From contig CALURV010000036.1 in assembly GCA_944323285.1 (NCBI GenBank), forward strand, positions 1 to 64,000: a stretch of 64,000 bases of DNA. The letters are read 5' to 3'. Source of the stretch: Candidatus Gastranaerophilales bacterium (GTDB taxonomy: Bacteria > Cyanobacteriota > Vampirovibrionia > Gastranaerophilales > Gastranaerophilaceae). Both the position numbers and the translations under genes were made by a program. How positions within the stretch are numbered: the first letter of the stretch is position 1; each line of letters begins with the position of its first letter. Below, piece after piece: positions 8,422 through 18,120 of the stretch. The notes under the pieces were generated by a model, which did no database searches, had not been told where the DNA came from, and saw only the letters and a program-made list of their open reading frames with translations.

Positions 8422-9501
8422 ATGACAAACACAATGAATGAACAAGATGAATTTATCAGATTATTGGAAGAAAGCTATAATTATAAGTTTTCTGTTGCTG
8501 ATGTGGTTAAAGGAATTGTAATTAAACAAGATAATGATGGCTTTTTAGTTGATATTGGTGCAAAAACGGAGGCTTTTTTGCCAAACAGAGAAATTACAAA
8601 TAATCAGGTAAACGATAAAGATTATTCGGATTATATTACAATTAATGATGTAAAAGAATTTTATATTTTAAAAGAAGAAGATGATGATGATGATGGCAGA
8701 ATCATTTTATCATTGAAGAAATTATCTTGTGCAAAAGCATGGCAGGAACTTCAAAATGCAAAATATAATAATGAAACAATAACCGCAAAAGTAGTATTAA
8801 TAGTTAGAGGCGGTGTAATTGTTGAAGTTTCTGATTTAAGAGGTTTTGTACCTGCAAGCCAATTAAGAACAGGTGCTCCTTTTGATGGTTTAATTGGTCA
8901 AGATATTGAAGTTAAAGTTTTAGAAGCTGATGCTAAGAGAAATAAATTGATATTGTCTCAAAGACAAGCTGTTGCAGAACAAAGAGAACAAGTTGTTGAT
9001 GAAATTATTTCAAACTTAGAAATCGGTTCAGTTGTTAAAGGTAAAGTTGTAAGAATTGCTGATTTTGGCGGTTTTATTGATATTAATGGGGTTGATGGAT
9101 TATTGCCTATATCTGAAATTTCTTGGCAAAGGATTAAACATCCTTCAGATGTTATATCTTTAGGTCAAGAAATAGAAGTTAAAATCTTAAAAATAGATAC
9201 TGATATGAAAAGAATCAGCTTAAGCTTAAAAAGAATGGGTGATAATCCTTGGGAATCTATTGAAAATGAATTTCAGGAAGGTCAGGTTATAAAGGGTACT
9301 GTTAATAAAGTTACTTCTTTTGGTGCTTTTATTAATATATTCCCCGGCGTTGAAGCATTATTGCCTTCTTCGGAAATGGAACCTGCTAATGCTAATCCCT
9401 TTAACTTATATAATGTAGGTGACGAAATTGAAGTATTAATTAAAAAGTTTACCCCTCAAGAACATAGAATTGCTTTAAGTGTTAAAGATATTCAAAAATA
9501 A
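8422..9501 (+). CDS. rpsA: Ribosomal protein S1-like protein, four S1 domains
   Basis: RNA-binding protein of the 30S subunit that helps mRNA docking. Of its 359 residues, four S1 (OB-fold) domains can be read: about 22-85 (VVKGIVIKQDNDGFLVDIG), 108-180 (a diverged domain with VEVSDLRGFVPASQL), 195-265 (VVKGKVVRIADFGGFIDING) and 282-355 (VIKGTVNKVTSFGAFINI). An acidic EEDDDDDG stretch lies in domain 1. AAGGA precedes the ATG. It directly follows ispH; in some Firmicutes these two are fused. A terminator follows at 9526. Confidence 0.9.
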   Translation: MTNTMNEQDEFIRLLEESYNYKFSVADVVKGIVIKQDNDGFLVDIGAKTEAFLPNREITNNQVNDKDYSDYITINDVKEFYILKEEDDDDDGRIILSLKKLSCAKAWQELQNAKYNNETITAKVVLIVRGGVIVEVSDLRGFVPASQLRTGAPFDGLIGQDIEVKVLEADAKRNKLILSQRQAVAEQREQVVDEIISNLEIGSVVKGKVVRIADFGGFIDINGVDGLLPISEISWQRIKHPSDVISLGQEIEVKILKIDTDMKRISLSLKRMGDNPWESIENEFQEGQVIKGTVNKVTSFGAFINIFPGVEALLPSSEMEPANANPFNLYNVGDEIEVLIKKFTPQEHRIALSVKDIQK

Positions 9502-9525
9502 TACTCAATTATAATTTTTAAATAG

Positions 9526-9555
9526 AAATACTCCTTTATTAAAAGGAGTATTTTT
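9526..9555 (+). terminator. Intrinsic terminator of ispH-rpsA
   Basis: A 12-bp perfect stem, AAATACTCCTTT with AAAGGAGTATTT, encloses a 4-base loop and is followed by T residues. It starts 25 bases after the rpsA stop. Confidence 0.85.
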
Positions 9556-9638
9556 GTTAATAATACTTAATATAGACTTAATTTATATCAAATAAAATTA
9601 TTTATATGTTTTAATAAAAACAAAAAAGGGGAATAAGT

Positions 9639-10028
9639 ATGAAAGTAACTCCGGTAAGTGAAAATAAAACAACAAAAACTTGTAAAAATATAGGTACAGC
9701 AGCGGGATTTACTGGTTATGTTGCAAATGTTGCAATTAAAGAAGGCAAAGATATTTTTGCTAAAGCTGGCAGAGAAGCAGTTGAAAAAGGTTTGAGTTCC
9801 AAAGTTGGTGTTGCTGTTAAAGCAGGTTCTATAGGATTAATTGCTGCCGGTTTTGCTGTTGGCGGAAGAATTATAGGCGGACTTATTGGTAAAGCTATTG
9901 ATAAACATAATGAAAAAAAACAAAGTAAAGAACTATTAGAAAAAGCTATTCAAACAGTAATTTTAGAAAAAGATATAGAACCAATATCTATTAAGGAAAT
10001 GAAAAAAGAACTTAATATCAAAGATTAA
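9639..10028 (+). CDS. Small glycine-rich protein with a hydrophobic segment
   Basis: The 129-residue product is not recognised. Residues about 55-85 (VGVAVKAGSIGLIAAGFAVG then GRIIGGLIGKAI) form a Gly/Ala-rich hydrophobic stretch that could insert in or fold against a membrane. The ends are charged and helical. There is no cleavable signal peptide. AAGGGG lies about seven bases before the ATG. It is a single gene between two terminators. Such glycine-zipper-like proteins are hard to assign from sequence alone. Confidence 0.75.
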   Translation: MKVTPVSENKTTKTCKNIGTAAGFTGYVANVAIKEGKDIFAKAGREAVEKGLSSKVGVAVKAGSIGLIAAGFAVGGRIIGGLIGKAIDKHNEKKQSKELLEKAIQTVILEKDIEPISIKEMKKELNIKD

Positions 10029-10036
10029 TATAGAAA

Positions 10037-10065
10037 TAAAAAGCCGGAGTATAACCGGTTTTTTA
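10037..10065. terminator. Bidirectional terminator between convergent genes
   Basis: AAAGCCGG and CCGGTTTT form a stem around AGTATAA, flanked by A and T runs on opposite sides. It serves the small glycine-rich gene (plus) and uvrA (minus). Confidence 0.75.
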
Positions 10066-12900
10066 TTTGATTATATTTTTTAAATATAAGCCAGTAAATG
10101 AATTTTTATTTTTTGCTATTTCTTCCGGTGTTCCTTCAGCTATAATCATACCGCCTTCATCTCCGCCTTGTGGTCCAAGGTCTATTATATGATCTGCCGT
10201 TTTTATTAAATCAAGGTTATGTTCTATAATAAGTATAGTATTACCTGCATCTGCAAGTTTATTTATTATTTTTATGAGTTTATCTAAATCATACCAATGA
10301 AGCCCAACTGTTGGTTCATCAAGTAAATAAAGTGTTCTTCCTGTTGAGCGTTTATTTAATTCACTTGCAAGTTTAATTCTTTGAGCTTCTCCTCCTGATA
10401 AAGTTGTTGAACTCTGTCCAAGTTTCATATAACCAAGACCGACATCATTTAAAGTTTTAAGTCTTGTTTTAATTTTTGGAATATTTTCAAAAAATTCCAA
10501 AGCTTCAGATATACTCATTTCTAAGACTTCGGATATATTTTTACCGTTATATTTTACTTCAAGAGTTTCTCTGTTATATCTTTGTCCTTTACAAACATTA
10601 CATTTTATATAAACATCAGAAAGAAAGTTCATTTCAATTTTTGTTACACCATCACCTTTGCAGGCTTCACATCTACCTCCTTTTACATTGAAAGAAAATC
10701 TTCCGGGTTTATAGCCTCTTACTTTTGCTTCTGGTGTTTTTGCAAATAATTCTCTTATATGTGTAAAGATATCAGTATATGTTGCAGGGTTAGAACGAGG
10801 TGTTCTTCCTATTGGAGATTGATCTATACATATAACTTTATCTATATTTTCAAATCCTTCTATTGAATCAACTCCTTGTGGTTTCGGTTTATTTGTATTT
10901 AATTTATGAAGTGAATATTGATAAATTAAATCATTCATTAATGTTGATTTTCCGCTGCCAGATACGCCTGTAAGCGCTACAACTTTACCCAATGGTATTT
11001 TTACATCAATATTTTTTAAATTATTTTTGTGTGCATTTTTTACTTCTAGAAATTTACCGTTTCCTTCTCTTCTTTTTTTAGGAATAGGTATGAATTTTTC
11101 TCCGCTCAGATATTGTCCTGTTAGTGATTTTTTACAGTTAATAATATCTTCTAAAGTGCCTTGAGCTATTATTTTACCTCCGTTTACTCCAGCATAAGGC
11201 CCAATATCTACTATGTAGTCTGCGTTTCTTATTGTATCTTCATCGTGTTCTACAACAATTAAGGTATTGCCTAGATTCCTTAATCTTATTAGGGTTTTTA
11301 TAAGCATATCATTATTGTATTGATGCAGACCTATTGAAGGTTCATCCAGAACATATAATACTCCTGAAAGTCCGCTTCCTATTTGTGTAGCAAGCCTTAT
11401 TCTTTGAGCTTCACCGCCTGAGAGTGTCCCAGACATTCTGGCTAGATTAAGATAACTTAAACCTACGTCTAACATGAATTTTAATCTTGCTCTAATTTCT
11501 TCAAGTATTTGTTTTGCTATTGTGAGTTTATAGTCATCGAGCTCCAAATATAAATCAGAGAAAAATTTATATGCATCTTTTATTGAAAGAAGAGTAACTT
11601 CATAAATATTTTTACCCATTATTGTAACCGCTAAAGAAAAAGGTTTTAATCTTGCTCCTTTGCAGTCATTGCATGGAATTTGAGACATATATTCCTGAAT
11701 ATATTCTCTAATTTCTTCAGAGTTTGTTTCGTTGTATTTATTCATAAAATAAGGTACAACACCTGAAAATGGTCTTGTTTGAGTTACATATCTTGTGCCA
11801 CCGAATTCTTTAAATCTTAGTTTTACACATTCTTTTCCGCTTCCGTATAAAATTATATTTTGATGTTCAATAGGTAATTTTTCAAAAGGAATATTCATAT
11901 CTATTCCAAAATGATTGGCAACAGAAGTAAGAATATCTAGATAATAAGGATTCCCTGTTTTTGCCCAAGGATAAATAGCACCATTTTTTAATGATTTTGT
12001 TCTATCTGGTATAAGAAGATTCGGATCCATTTCATAATGTGCACCAAGTCCTGAGCAAGTCGGACAAGCTCCATATGGACTATTAAAACTGAAAATTCTT
12101 GGTGCAAGTTCTTCAAAACTTATATTACAGTTAGGACAGGCTAATTTTTCTGAAAATATCATTTCTTTTTGACCTATAACATCAACAATTAAAAGTCCCT
12201 CTGCTTTTTGTAGTGCAATTTGTGCACTATCTGTTAATCTGGATTTTGCACTTTCTTTTATAACAAGCCTATCTACTACAACTTCAATTGTATGTTTTTG
12301 TGTTTTATTTAATTCTATTTCATCTTCATCCAAATTATAAATTTTCCCGTCAATTCGGACTCTTATAAAACCTTCTTGCTTTAATTCTTCTATTAGATTT
12401 ATGAATTCGCCCTTTTTCCCTCTTACAATGGGCGCTATTAATTGAATTTTTGTTCCTTCTGCAAGTGTATAAATTTTATCTATAATTTCATCTATTGATT
12501 GAGGCGCTATTTCACATCCGCATTCAGGGCAATGAGGTGTTCCTATTCTCGCAAATAATAATCTTAAATAGTCATATATTTCTGTTACTGTACCTACTGT
12601 AGAACGGGGATTATTACTTGTAGATTTTTGATCTATTGATATAGCAGGTGATAAACCTTCTATGCTTTCTACATCAGGTTTATCCAATTGTCCTAAAAAT
12701 TGTCTTGCATAATTAGATAAACTTTCAACATATCTTCTCTGTCCTTCTGCAAAAATAGTATCAAAGGCTAATGAACTTTTACCTGAACCTGATATGCCTG
12801 TAAAAACAATAAGTTCATTTTTTGGCAGTTCTAGACTTACATTTTTTAAATTATGTTGATTTGCTTTTCTTATTATTATTTTGTCGTTCATATTAAACAT
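10063..12900 (-). CDS. uvrA: Excinuclease ABC subunit UvrA
   Basis: Damage-recognition ATPase of nucleotide excision repair, which loads UvrB on DNA. The 945-residue length is typical. Two ABC modules are visible: Walker [11 protein letters not shown] (about residue 35) and [10 protein letters not shown] (about 640), with signature motifs LSGGEAQRI in both halves and Walker [11 protein letters not shown] and [10 protein letters not shown]. Zinc-binding Cys pairs occur in [16 protein letters not shown] and CEACKGDG...CNVCKG. Two possible starts are MFNMND at 12900 or ATG at 12891; neither has a strong ribosome binding site. Confidence 0.97.
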   Translation of the reverse strand: MFNMNDKIIIRKANQHNLKNVSLELPKNELIVFTGISGSGKSSLAFDTIFAEGQRRYVESLSNYARQFLGQLDKPDVESIEGLSPAISIDQKSTSNNPRSTVGTVTEIYDYLRLLFARIGTPHCPECGCEIAPQSIDEIIDKIYTLAEGTKIQLIAPIVRGKKGEFINLIEELKQEGFIRVRIDGKIYNLDEDEIELNKTQKHTIEVVVDRLVIKESAKSRLTDSAQIALQKAEGLLIVDVIGQKEMIFSEKLACPNCNISFEELAPRIFSFNSPYGACPTCSGLGAHYEMDPNLLIPDRTKSLKNGAIYPWAKTGNPYYLDILTSVANHFGIDMNIPFEKLPIEHQNIILYGSGKECVKLRFKEFGGTRYVTQTRPFSGVVPYFMNKYNETNSEEIREYIQEYMSQIPCNDCKGARLKPFSLAVTIMGKNIYEVTLLSIKDAYKFFSDLYLELDDYKLTIAKQILEEIRARLKFMLDVGLSYLNLARMSGTLSGGEAQRIRLATQIGSGLSGVLYVLDEPSIGLHQYNNDMLIKTLIRLRNLGNTLIVVEHDEDTIRNADYIVDIGPYAGVNGGKIIAQGTLEDIINCKKSLTGQYLSGEKFIPIPKKRREGNGKFLEVKNAHKNNLKNIDVKIPLGKVVALTGVSGSGKSTLMNDLIYQYSLHKLNTNKPKPQGVDSIEGFENIDKVICIDQSPIGRTPRSNPATYTDIFTHIRELFAKTPEAKVRGYKPGRFSFNVKGGRCEACKGDGVTKIEMNFLSDVYIKCNVCKGQRYNRETLEVKYNGKNISEVLEMSISEALEFFENIPKIKTRLKTLNDVGLGYMKLGQSSTTLSGGEAQRIKLASELNKRSTGRTLYLLDEPTVGLHWYDLDKLIKIINKLADAGNTILIIEHNLDLIKTADHIIDLGPQGGDEGGMIIAEGTPEEIAKNKNSFTGLYLKNIIK

Positions 12901-12938
12901 TATTGCATGAAGAAAGTTTTTTAGTTGATATTTTCACA

Positions 12939-12996
12939 GGGCAAGTACTTTGTTAACATATCATTCTCTTTAACAAATTACTATAACTGATTAAAT
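12939..12996. repeat. Dispersed hairpin repeat, copy B
   Basis: It contains GTACTTTGTTAAC and TTAACAAATTACTAT as imperfect arms and ends in GATTAAAT, in the same order as copies A, C and D. It lies between the XRE regulator 3' end and the uvrA 5' end, possibly within the uvrA promoter region. Confidence 0.6.
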
Positions 12997-13062
12997 GATA
13001 TAAATTATAAATAGTTTGCTTGAATTGAAAATTACAGACTATCTATTTATTATGCAGAAATG

Positions 13063-13386
13063 TTATATCTCTTTATATAATCTTATCATTCTATAGAAAT
13101 ATTTAATATCTTTATCTGTTGAATTTTTTAGAATATTAATTATAAGATTTAACAGTTCATCCCTTGATTTTATATGATCAAAGTCAAATAATTCACTTTC
13201 ATTGATATTGAGTGCTTTTATTATTTTTTCTAGTGTTTCAGCAGAAACAAACTTTTTCCCTCTTTCAATATTACTTAAATTAGGTACATTAAGTCCAATA
13301 GCTTCTGCAAGTTTTTCTTGTGTCATATTCTTACTTTTTCTTATTTCTTGTATTCTTACACCAAGCTTTTTTTTTAATGAACTCAT
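13063..13386 (-). CDS. XRE-family transcriptional regulator
   Basis: The 107-residue protein has an N-terminal Cro/C1-type helix-turn-helix at about residues 10-65 (IRKSKNMTQEKLAEAIGLN, then VPNLSNIERGKKF). The C-terminal 40 residues are helical and may mediate dimerisation. GAGG lies seven bases upstream of the ATG. It is divergent from the GT9 gene, and the 190-base gap between them carries repeated AATGCTAA words plus an inverted repeat that look like operators. Autoregulation is likely but inferred. Confidence 0.88.
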   Translation of the reverse strand: MSSLKKKLGVRIQEIRKSKNMTQEKLAEAIGLNVPNLSNIERGKKFVSAETLEKIIKALNINESELFDFDHIKSRDELLNLIINILKNSTDKDIKYFYRMIRLYKEI

Positions 13387-13437
13387 ATAAATACCTCAAT
13401 TACTATTTTATAATTTTATCCTCCCATTTTTAATTTT

Positions 13438-13527
13438 CTAAAATGCTAATAAATATTGACAAAATTTACCTAAAATGCTAAGTTACTTATACTATAGTGC
13501 TAATTTTAAATTTTTAAATAGCACTAT
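13438..13527. promoter_or_regulatory. Candidate operator array between the XRE regulator and GT9 gene
   Basis: CTAAAATGCTAA occurs at 13438-13449 and again at 13470-13481. A related ATAGTGCTA (13494-13502) forms a 9-bp perfect inverted repeat with TAGCACTAT (13519-13527). TTGACA at 13456 could be a -35 element between them. The spacing of about 32 bases between the direct repeats is close to three helical turns. Confidence 0.5.
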
Positions 13528-13579
13528 GGGTAAATTTTTTGAATGATAAAATTACAACACATTAAAGTTATTTATTAAA

Positions 13580-14575
13580 ATGGAAGATAATAAAAAGATA
13601 TTTTTAATAATAAATTTATCATTTTTTGGAGATGTACTTCTTTCAAATACATTATGTCAAAACATAAAGAGAGAGTACCCCGATAGTAGAATTATATTTC
13701 TGGTAAATACACCATTTTATGAAGCTGCAAAGTATCAGAAAAATGTTGATGATGTTATATGCATGAATAAAAGAAAAGAGCATCGTGGATTATTTGGTTT
13801 ATTAAGATTTGCTTTTACTTGTAAATATAGAAATAAAATATATGCTACATTTATTATATATGGAAATTCAAGAGGTATATTAGTTTCATATCTTTTAAAC
13901 TCTCAAAAAAGAATATCAGGACCTACAAAATTTGTAAAACATCTTCTAACTGATATTTGGTTTGAAACTTCAGGTTTAACGAAAATGCAAGATATAAACG
14001 GTAATTTTTTAAAAGCATTAACGGGAAAAAATTCAGAAATATTACCTATTGAATATAATGTTGCTCCAGATAAAAATTTTCTTGCTAAAAAATTATTAGA
14101 AACATACACAGGAAAGAATATAATTGGTCTTTGTTGTGTATCAAAAGAAAAAGAAAAGGATATGCCTATTGAAACGGCAATAGAAATTATTAATAGACTA
14201 AATAAAGAGTATAAAACAGTATTTTTATTTGGAAATGGTGATATAGCAAGAAAATATGCAGATAATTTAAAAAAGCTTGGTTGTACAACTTTTGTTGATT
14301 TAACTAATGTTACATCAATATATGATTTGGCTAATATAATTGCAACATGTAAAGGTATAATAAGTGTTGACACAGGTACAATGCACTTGTCTTGTGCAGT
14401 GAAAACACCTACAGTATGTTTATTTTATAAAAAAGCTAATGTTGCAAAATGGGCACCAAATACAAAATTATACAATGTTATTATAGAAGATTCTAATTTT
14501 ACTGCAGAAACTATATGTAAAGAATTAAATAAATTGCTAAGTGCAATACCAGATAAAATACAAGAAACGTTTTAA
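13580..14575 (+). CDS. Glycosyltransferase family 9 (heptosyltransferase-like)
   Basis: Probable inner-membrane-associated transferase that adds heptose or a related sugar to lipopolysaccharide core. Over 331 residues the N-terminal domain starts with IINLSFFGDVLLSNTLCQNI, the usual GT9 acceptor-domain entry. The C-terminal domain has the family motif SVDTGTMHLSCAVKTPTVCL, in which the Asp-Thr-Gly loop contacts the nucleotide sugar. No good ribosome binding site was seen before the ATG. Its last 4 bases overlap the 3' end of hydE on the other strand. Together with kdsA it supports an LPS-bearing envelope. Confidence 0.87.
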   Translation: MEDNKKIFLIINLSFFGDVLLSNTLCQNIKREYPDSRIIFLVNTPFYEAAKYQKNVDDVICMNKRKEHRGLFGLLRFAFTCKYRNKIYATFIIYGNSRGILVSYLLNSQKRISGPTKFVKHLLTDIWFETSGLTKMQDINGNFLKALTGKNSEILPIEYNVAPDKNFLAKKLLETYTGKNIIGLCCVSKEKEKDMPIETAIEIINRLNKEYKTVFLFGNGDIARKYADNLKKLGCTTFVDLTNVTSIYDLANIIATCKGIISVDTGTMHLSCAVKTPTVCLFYKKANVAKWAPNTKLYNVIIEDSNFTAETICKELNKLLSAIPDKIQETF

Positions 14576-15588
14576 TCTTGTCTAAAACCATATGAATTTG
14601 AAATGCTTCTATTAATAGATTTAATTTTGTCATAAATAAGCTTTTTATTTTCATCTTCATTATTATTTATGCCTGCTTTATCTGGATATATTTCATAATT
14701 TTTTTTATAAGTTTGTGGGGTAATATTAAGCATTAAAACATTAGCTCCACTTTGAAGAGCAATAATGTGTCCATTTTTATTTAAGGTTTCCATTGCCGTT
14801 GTTGCCGGGATATTAATGTCTGGCAGAAGTAATCTTGTTATTGCCATTACTTTTATTGATAAGTTAAAATTATTAGTTTTATTATTAGCAAGTGGTGTGT
14901 TCGGATGAGGAATAAATGGTCCAATCCCAACCATATCTGCATTTAGTTCTTTAAAAAATAAAATATCATTTGCTAAAGATTCAATTGTTTGATTTGGCAA
15001 TCCTACAAGACATCCGGTTCCTGTTTCATATCCTAGTTGTTTTAAATCTTTTAGGCATTTTATTCTGTTCTTAAAGTTCATATTTGGGTGAAGAGTTTTA
15101 TATAGATTTTCATCAGTTGTTTCAATTCTAAGTAAGTATCTGTCAGCGCCAGAGTCTTTAAAAGCTTTATATTCTTCAAAAGTTCTTTCTCCAATACTTA
15201 GCGTAACTGCTAAATTATATTTTTTTAATTCTTCTATTATTTTACAAATTTTATCTGCATCAAAATAATCATCTTCTCCGCTTTGCAGAACAATTGTTTT
15301 ATATCCTAATTTGACAGCATATTGTCCGCATTCTTTAATTTCATTTGAAGTTAAACGGTATCTTTTTATTTTTTTATTTTCACATCTTAAACCGCAATAA
15401 TAACAATTTCTTTTACAAATATTACTAAACTCAACAAGTCCTCTTATATGTATTGAATCACCTTTGTATTTTTTTCTTATTTCATCTGCAAAAGAAAAAA
15501 GAGATATATCATTACTTGAAAGAAGTTTAATAATTTCATCTTTATTTAGATTATGATTTATCTCTGCTTTTTCTAAAATATTTTTCAT
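14572..15588 (-). CDS. hydE: [FeFe]-hydrogenase H-cluster maturase HydE
   Basis: Radical SAM enzyme needed to build the dithiomethylamine-bridged H-cluster. CX3CX2C is at C58, C62 and C65 (NICKRNCYYCGLR), followed by VLQSGEDDYFDADKI and the LRIETTDENLYKTLHP segment typical of HydE. The 338-residue length is normal. I chose the ATG at 15588; an in-frame TTG at 15594 is the alternative, and neither has a clear ribosome binding site. The start lies 10 bases after the stop of the upstream membrane protein, so it may be translationally coupled. hydG is 8.4 kb away on the same strand. Confidence 0.95.
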   Translation of the reverse strand: MKNILEKAEINHNLNKDEIIKLLSSNDISLFSFADEIRKKYKGDSIHIRGLVEFSNICKRNCYYCGLRCENKKIKRYRLTSNEIKECGQYAVKLGYKTIVLQSGEDDYFDADKICKIIEELKKYNLAVTLSIGERTFEEYKAFKDSGADRYLLRIETTDENLYKTLHPNMNFKNRIKCLKDLKQLGYETGTGCLVGLPNQTIESLANDILFFKELNADMVGIGPFIPHPNTPLANNKTNNFNLSIKVMAITRLLLPDINIPATTAMETLNKNGHIIALQSGANVLMLNITPQTYKKNYEIYPDKAGINNNEDENKKLIYDKIKSINRSISNSYGFRQD

Positions 15589-15598
15589 TTTCAATTAA

Positions 15599-16021
15599 TT
15601 ATAAAGCATCAATTTCTAATTGTTTAAGATTTTCTTTAATATGCTTTATGGCCTTTCTTGATTTACCTATAAACATACCATTATCTAATTTATATTTTAA
15701 GACAGAAGCCTTTTTGTCCGCAATATGTTTTTTATATAAATTAACAGCGGTTTCACCTCTTGAATTTGAGCTTTGTACAACGTGGTTTGCAATAGATTGA
15801 CCAATATAATTTATGTCGTGAATCCTTTTTGCATTTATATTTTTTTTGTATGTCGCATATCCTGCTACAGCAACACCAGCAATTGCAAGCCCTGCTAGTC
15901 CTTTTATTATTTTATGGGAATTCTCTTTAAAATTTGGTTTTGTATGTTTTGAATTTCTTAATGATGTATTTCTATAATTTGAATATTCGTGTAAGTCTTT
16001 TGTATCTACAGTCAAAAACAT
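15599..16021 (-). CDS. Small membrane protein, unknown function
   Basis: The 140-residue product has one hydrophobic segment at about residues 42-58 (GLAGLAIAGVAVAGYATY) flanked by Lys-rich sequence, then a soluble basic C-terminal region. An NFKEN element at about 30-34 resembles the N-terminal F-K-G-like motifs of other orphan proteins in this window. AGGAG lies 8-9 bases before the ATG. It is the gene upstream of hydE with a 10-base gap, so probably in the same transcript; a link to hydrogenase maturation is only positional. Confidence 0.75.
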   Translation of the reverse strand: MFLTVDTKDLHEYSNYRNTSLRNSKHTKPNFKENSHKIIKGLAGLAIAGVAVAGYATYKKNINAKRIHDINYIGQSIANHVVQSSNSRGETAVNLYKKHIADKKASVLKYKLDNGMFIGKSRKAIKHIKENLKQLEIDAL

Positions 16022-16199
16022 TAGCCTTCTCCTAAATTTATGGGTATTTAATCATACAAATAATTTCTTATTTGTTTCTTAAATTCTCGGTTAATCAATA
16101 GTCTAAATCGGGAAATTAAAAAGTTTGGGATGTTTATTATAGCATAAATTTTATTTTTAGTGTATAACAAAATAAATATTGTTACACAGGATAGTATAG

Positions 16200-17114
16200 A
16201 TGGATGATAAAAAGTTATTAGTTCAGAAAATAAAAGAATTAAAACAGAAAAAAAATGCAATAATTTTAGCTCATTGTTATCAAAGTATAGAAGTTGATGA
16301 AGTTGCAGATTTTGTTGGCGACTCATTATATCTAAGCAGAGAAGCAGCTAAAACAAATGCAGATATAATTGTTTTTGCAGGTGTTTATTTTATGGCGGAA
16401 ACCGCTAAAATACTTTCACCTTCTAAAAAAGTATTAATTCCTGATAAAACAGCAGGATGTCTTATGGCAGAGATGATTAATTTGGAAAAAATAAAAGAGT
16501 TTAAAAAGAAAAATCCAAATGTTCCTGTTGTATGTTATGTTAATTCTACAGCAGAAGTAAAAGCACAATGTGATATATGTTGTACAAGTGCAAATGCTGT
16601 TAATATTGTTAAATCTTTAGGCGCAAAAGATGTACTTTTTGTTCCCGATAAAAATCTTGGTAATTATGTTTCATCCAAAATAGAAGATGTAAATGTAATT
16701 TGTTATGAGGGTTATTGTCCTATTCACCAAGATTTAACTGTTAATGATGTAATAAAAAAGAAAGATTTGTATCCTTTAGCAAAAGTACTTGTTCATCCTG
16801 AATGTCAAAAAGATGTATTAAATCTGGCAGATTTTATAGGTTCTACGAGCGGTATAATGAAATATGTTAAAGAATCAAAAGATAATGAATTTATTATAGT
16901 TACCGAAATAGGGGTTGTTGAAAGATTACAAAGAGATTATCCTGATAAAAAATTTATTCATATATCTCAAAATGCAATATGTGATAATATGAAAAAAATA
17001 TCTCTTGAAGATATATATAAAAGTTTAGATGAAGAAATATACGAAATTAAAATAGAAGAAAATCTAATAAAATCGGCTATAAGGCCTATTGAAAGAATGA
17101 TATCAATAAATTAA
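16200..17114 (+). CDS. nadA: Quinolinate synthase NadA
   Basis: Iron-sulfur enzyme that condenses iminoaspartate with dihydroxyacetone phosphate to quinolinate in de novo NAD synthesis. The 304-residue product starts near AIILAHCYQSIEVDEVADFVGDS-type sequence, with HCYQ and GDSLYLSREA. Cluster cysteines are in KTAGCLMAEM, VICYEGYCPIH and SQNAICDNM. AGGA lies eight bases before the ATG. It is 62 bases upstream of the ATP synthase operon in the same direction. NadB and NadC are not here, but nadK is at 36 kb. Confidence 0.95.
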   Translation: MDDKKLLVQKIKELKQKKNAIILAHCYQSIEVDEVADFVGDSLYLSREAAKTNADIIVFAGVYFMAETAKILSPSKKVLIPDKTAGCLMAEMINLEKIKEFKKKNPNVPVVCYVNSTAEVKAQCDICCTSANAVNIVKSLGAKDVLFVPDKNLGNYVSSKIEDVNVICYEGYCPIHQDLTVNDVIKKKDLYPLAKVLVHPECQKDVLNLADFIGSTSGIMKYVKESKDNEFIIVTEIGVVERLQRDYPDKKFIHISQNAICDNMKKISLEDIYKSLDEEIYEIKIEENLIKSAIRPIERMISIN

Positions 17115-17176
17115 AACATAGATGATTTTATTTTTTTATGTGCTAATATAAAAATGAACATTTAAAGGAAAAATAA

Positions 17177-17851
17177 ATGGGCGAACACTGGGCAGGGTAT
17201 ATAGGTAATTTACATGTGCACTGGGATACATTGATAACTATGTGGTTTGCAATGACAGTTGTTATAGTGTTGGCTTTTGTTTTGACTAGAAAATTAGAAA
17301 TTATTCCCGGAAAATTGCAAACTGTAGCAGAAAGTATATTGAAATTTTTTATTGGAAGTTTATCTGATGTGAAAAATGGCAATATCCATATTCCTCTTGT
17401 TGGTTCTTTATTCTTATTCATACTATTTGCAAATTTAATGGGGCAATTACCATTAAGATTGATACATTTAAAGCAAGGAGAGTTTGCTTCACCAACAAAT
17501 GATATAAATATGACTGCTGCAATGGCTATAATAGTTTTAGTATATTATTTATATCAAGGTTTTAAAGAGAAAGGCATTCACGCTATCTGGCATGGATTTT
17601 CATTTGCCGGATTAATAACATTATTTGTAGATTTGCTTGAAATGGTCACAAGACCGTTAAGTTTATCATTAAGACTTTTTGCAAATATATTTGCCGGAGA
17701 AATATTAATTTCAGCGTTGCTTGGAATATTGGCATTTGGTCTGCCCATTCCTGCAATGTTTTTTGAAATTTTTGTAGCATTTATTCAAGCATTTGTATTT
17801 ATGATGCTTTCAATAGCATATATATCAACTGCGGTGTCAAAAGAGCATTAA
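17177..17851 (+). CDS. atpB: ATP synthase Fo subunit a
   Basis: Membrane stator subunit that forms the ion half-channels against the c-ring. The 224-residue product has about five to six membrane segments and the essential arginine in LSLSLRLFANIFAGEIL. AAAGGAAAAAT precedes the ATG. It is the first gene of a seven-gene cluster in cyanobacterial order; no atpI-like gene precedes it. 13 bases separate it from atpE. Confidence 0.96.
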   Translation: MGEHWAGYIGNLHVHWDTLITMWFAMTVVIVLAFVLTRKLEIIPGKLQTVAESILKFFIGSLSDVKNGNIHIPLVGSLFLFILFANLMGQLPLRLIHLKQGEFASPTNDINMTAAMAIIVLVYYLYQGFKEKGIHAIWHGFSFAGLITLFVDLLEMVTRPLSLSLRLFANIFAGEILISALLGILAFGLPIPAMFFEIFVAFIQAFVFMMLSIAYISTAVSKEH

Positions 17852-17864
17852 AAAGGAGATAATA

Positions 17865-18107
17865 ATGGAAGAAGTAAAAACAATTTCAGATTTAGCACAA
17901 TTAGGTGCAGGTTTAGGTATCGGTCTTGCTGCTTTAGGCGTAGGACTTGGTATTGGTGTTGGTTTAAAAGGCTTATTAGAAGCAATATCTCGTCAGCCTG
18001 AAATAGCAGGTAAAGCATTTACAAATTTTCTTGTAGGAGCTGCTTTAGCTGAAGCTTGTGCTTTATATGCATTAGTTGTTTCTTTTAAATTATTAGGTAT
18101 GTTTTAA
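17865..18107 (+). CDS. atpE: ATP synthase Fo subunit c
   Basis: Ring-forming proteolipid of 80 residues with two membrane helices, the glycine-rich first helix (GLGIGLAALGVGLGIGVG) and the polar loop SRQPE. The ion-binding carboxylate is E63 in GAALAEACALYALVV. Residue 64 is Ala and residue 30 is Ile, so the Gln and Ser ligands of sodium-type rings are absent; this suggests a proton ring (inference). AAAGGAG lies before the ATG. Confidence 0.97.
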   Translation: MEEVKTISDLAQLGAGLGIGLAALGVGLGIGVGLKGLLEAISRQPEIAGKAFTNFLVGAALAEACALYALVVSFKLLGMF

Positions 18108-18120
18108 ATAGAGGCAATAA

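Noticed and set aside
16048-16326. Minus-strand frame over the nadA start
   Set aside because: It mainly overlaps the well-supported NadA coding sequence and has no family features.
17865-18107. Sodium-type c-ring
   Set aside because: The Gln and Ser/Thr ligands of sodium rings are Ile30 and Ala64 here.
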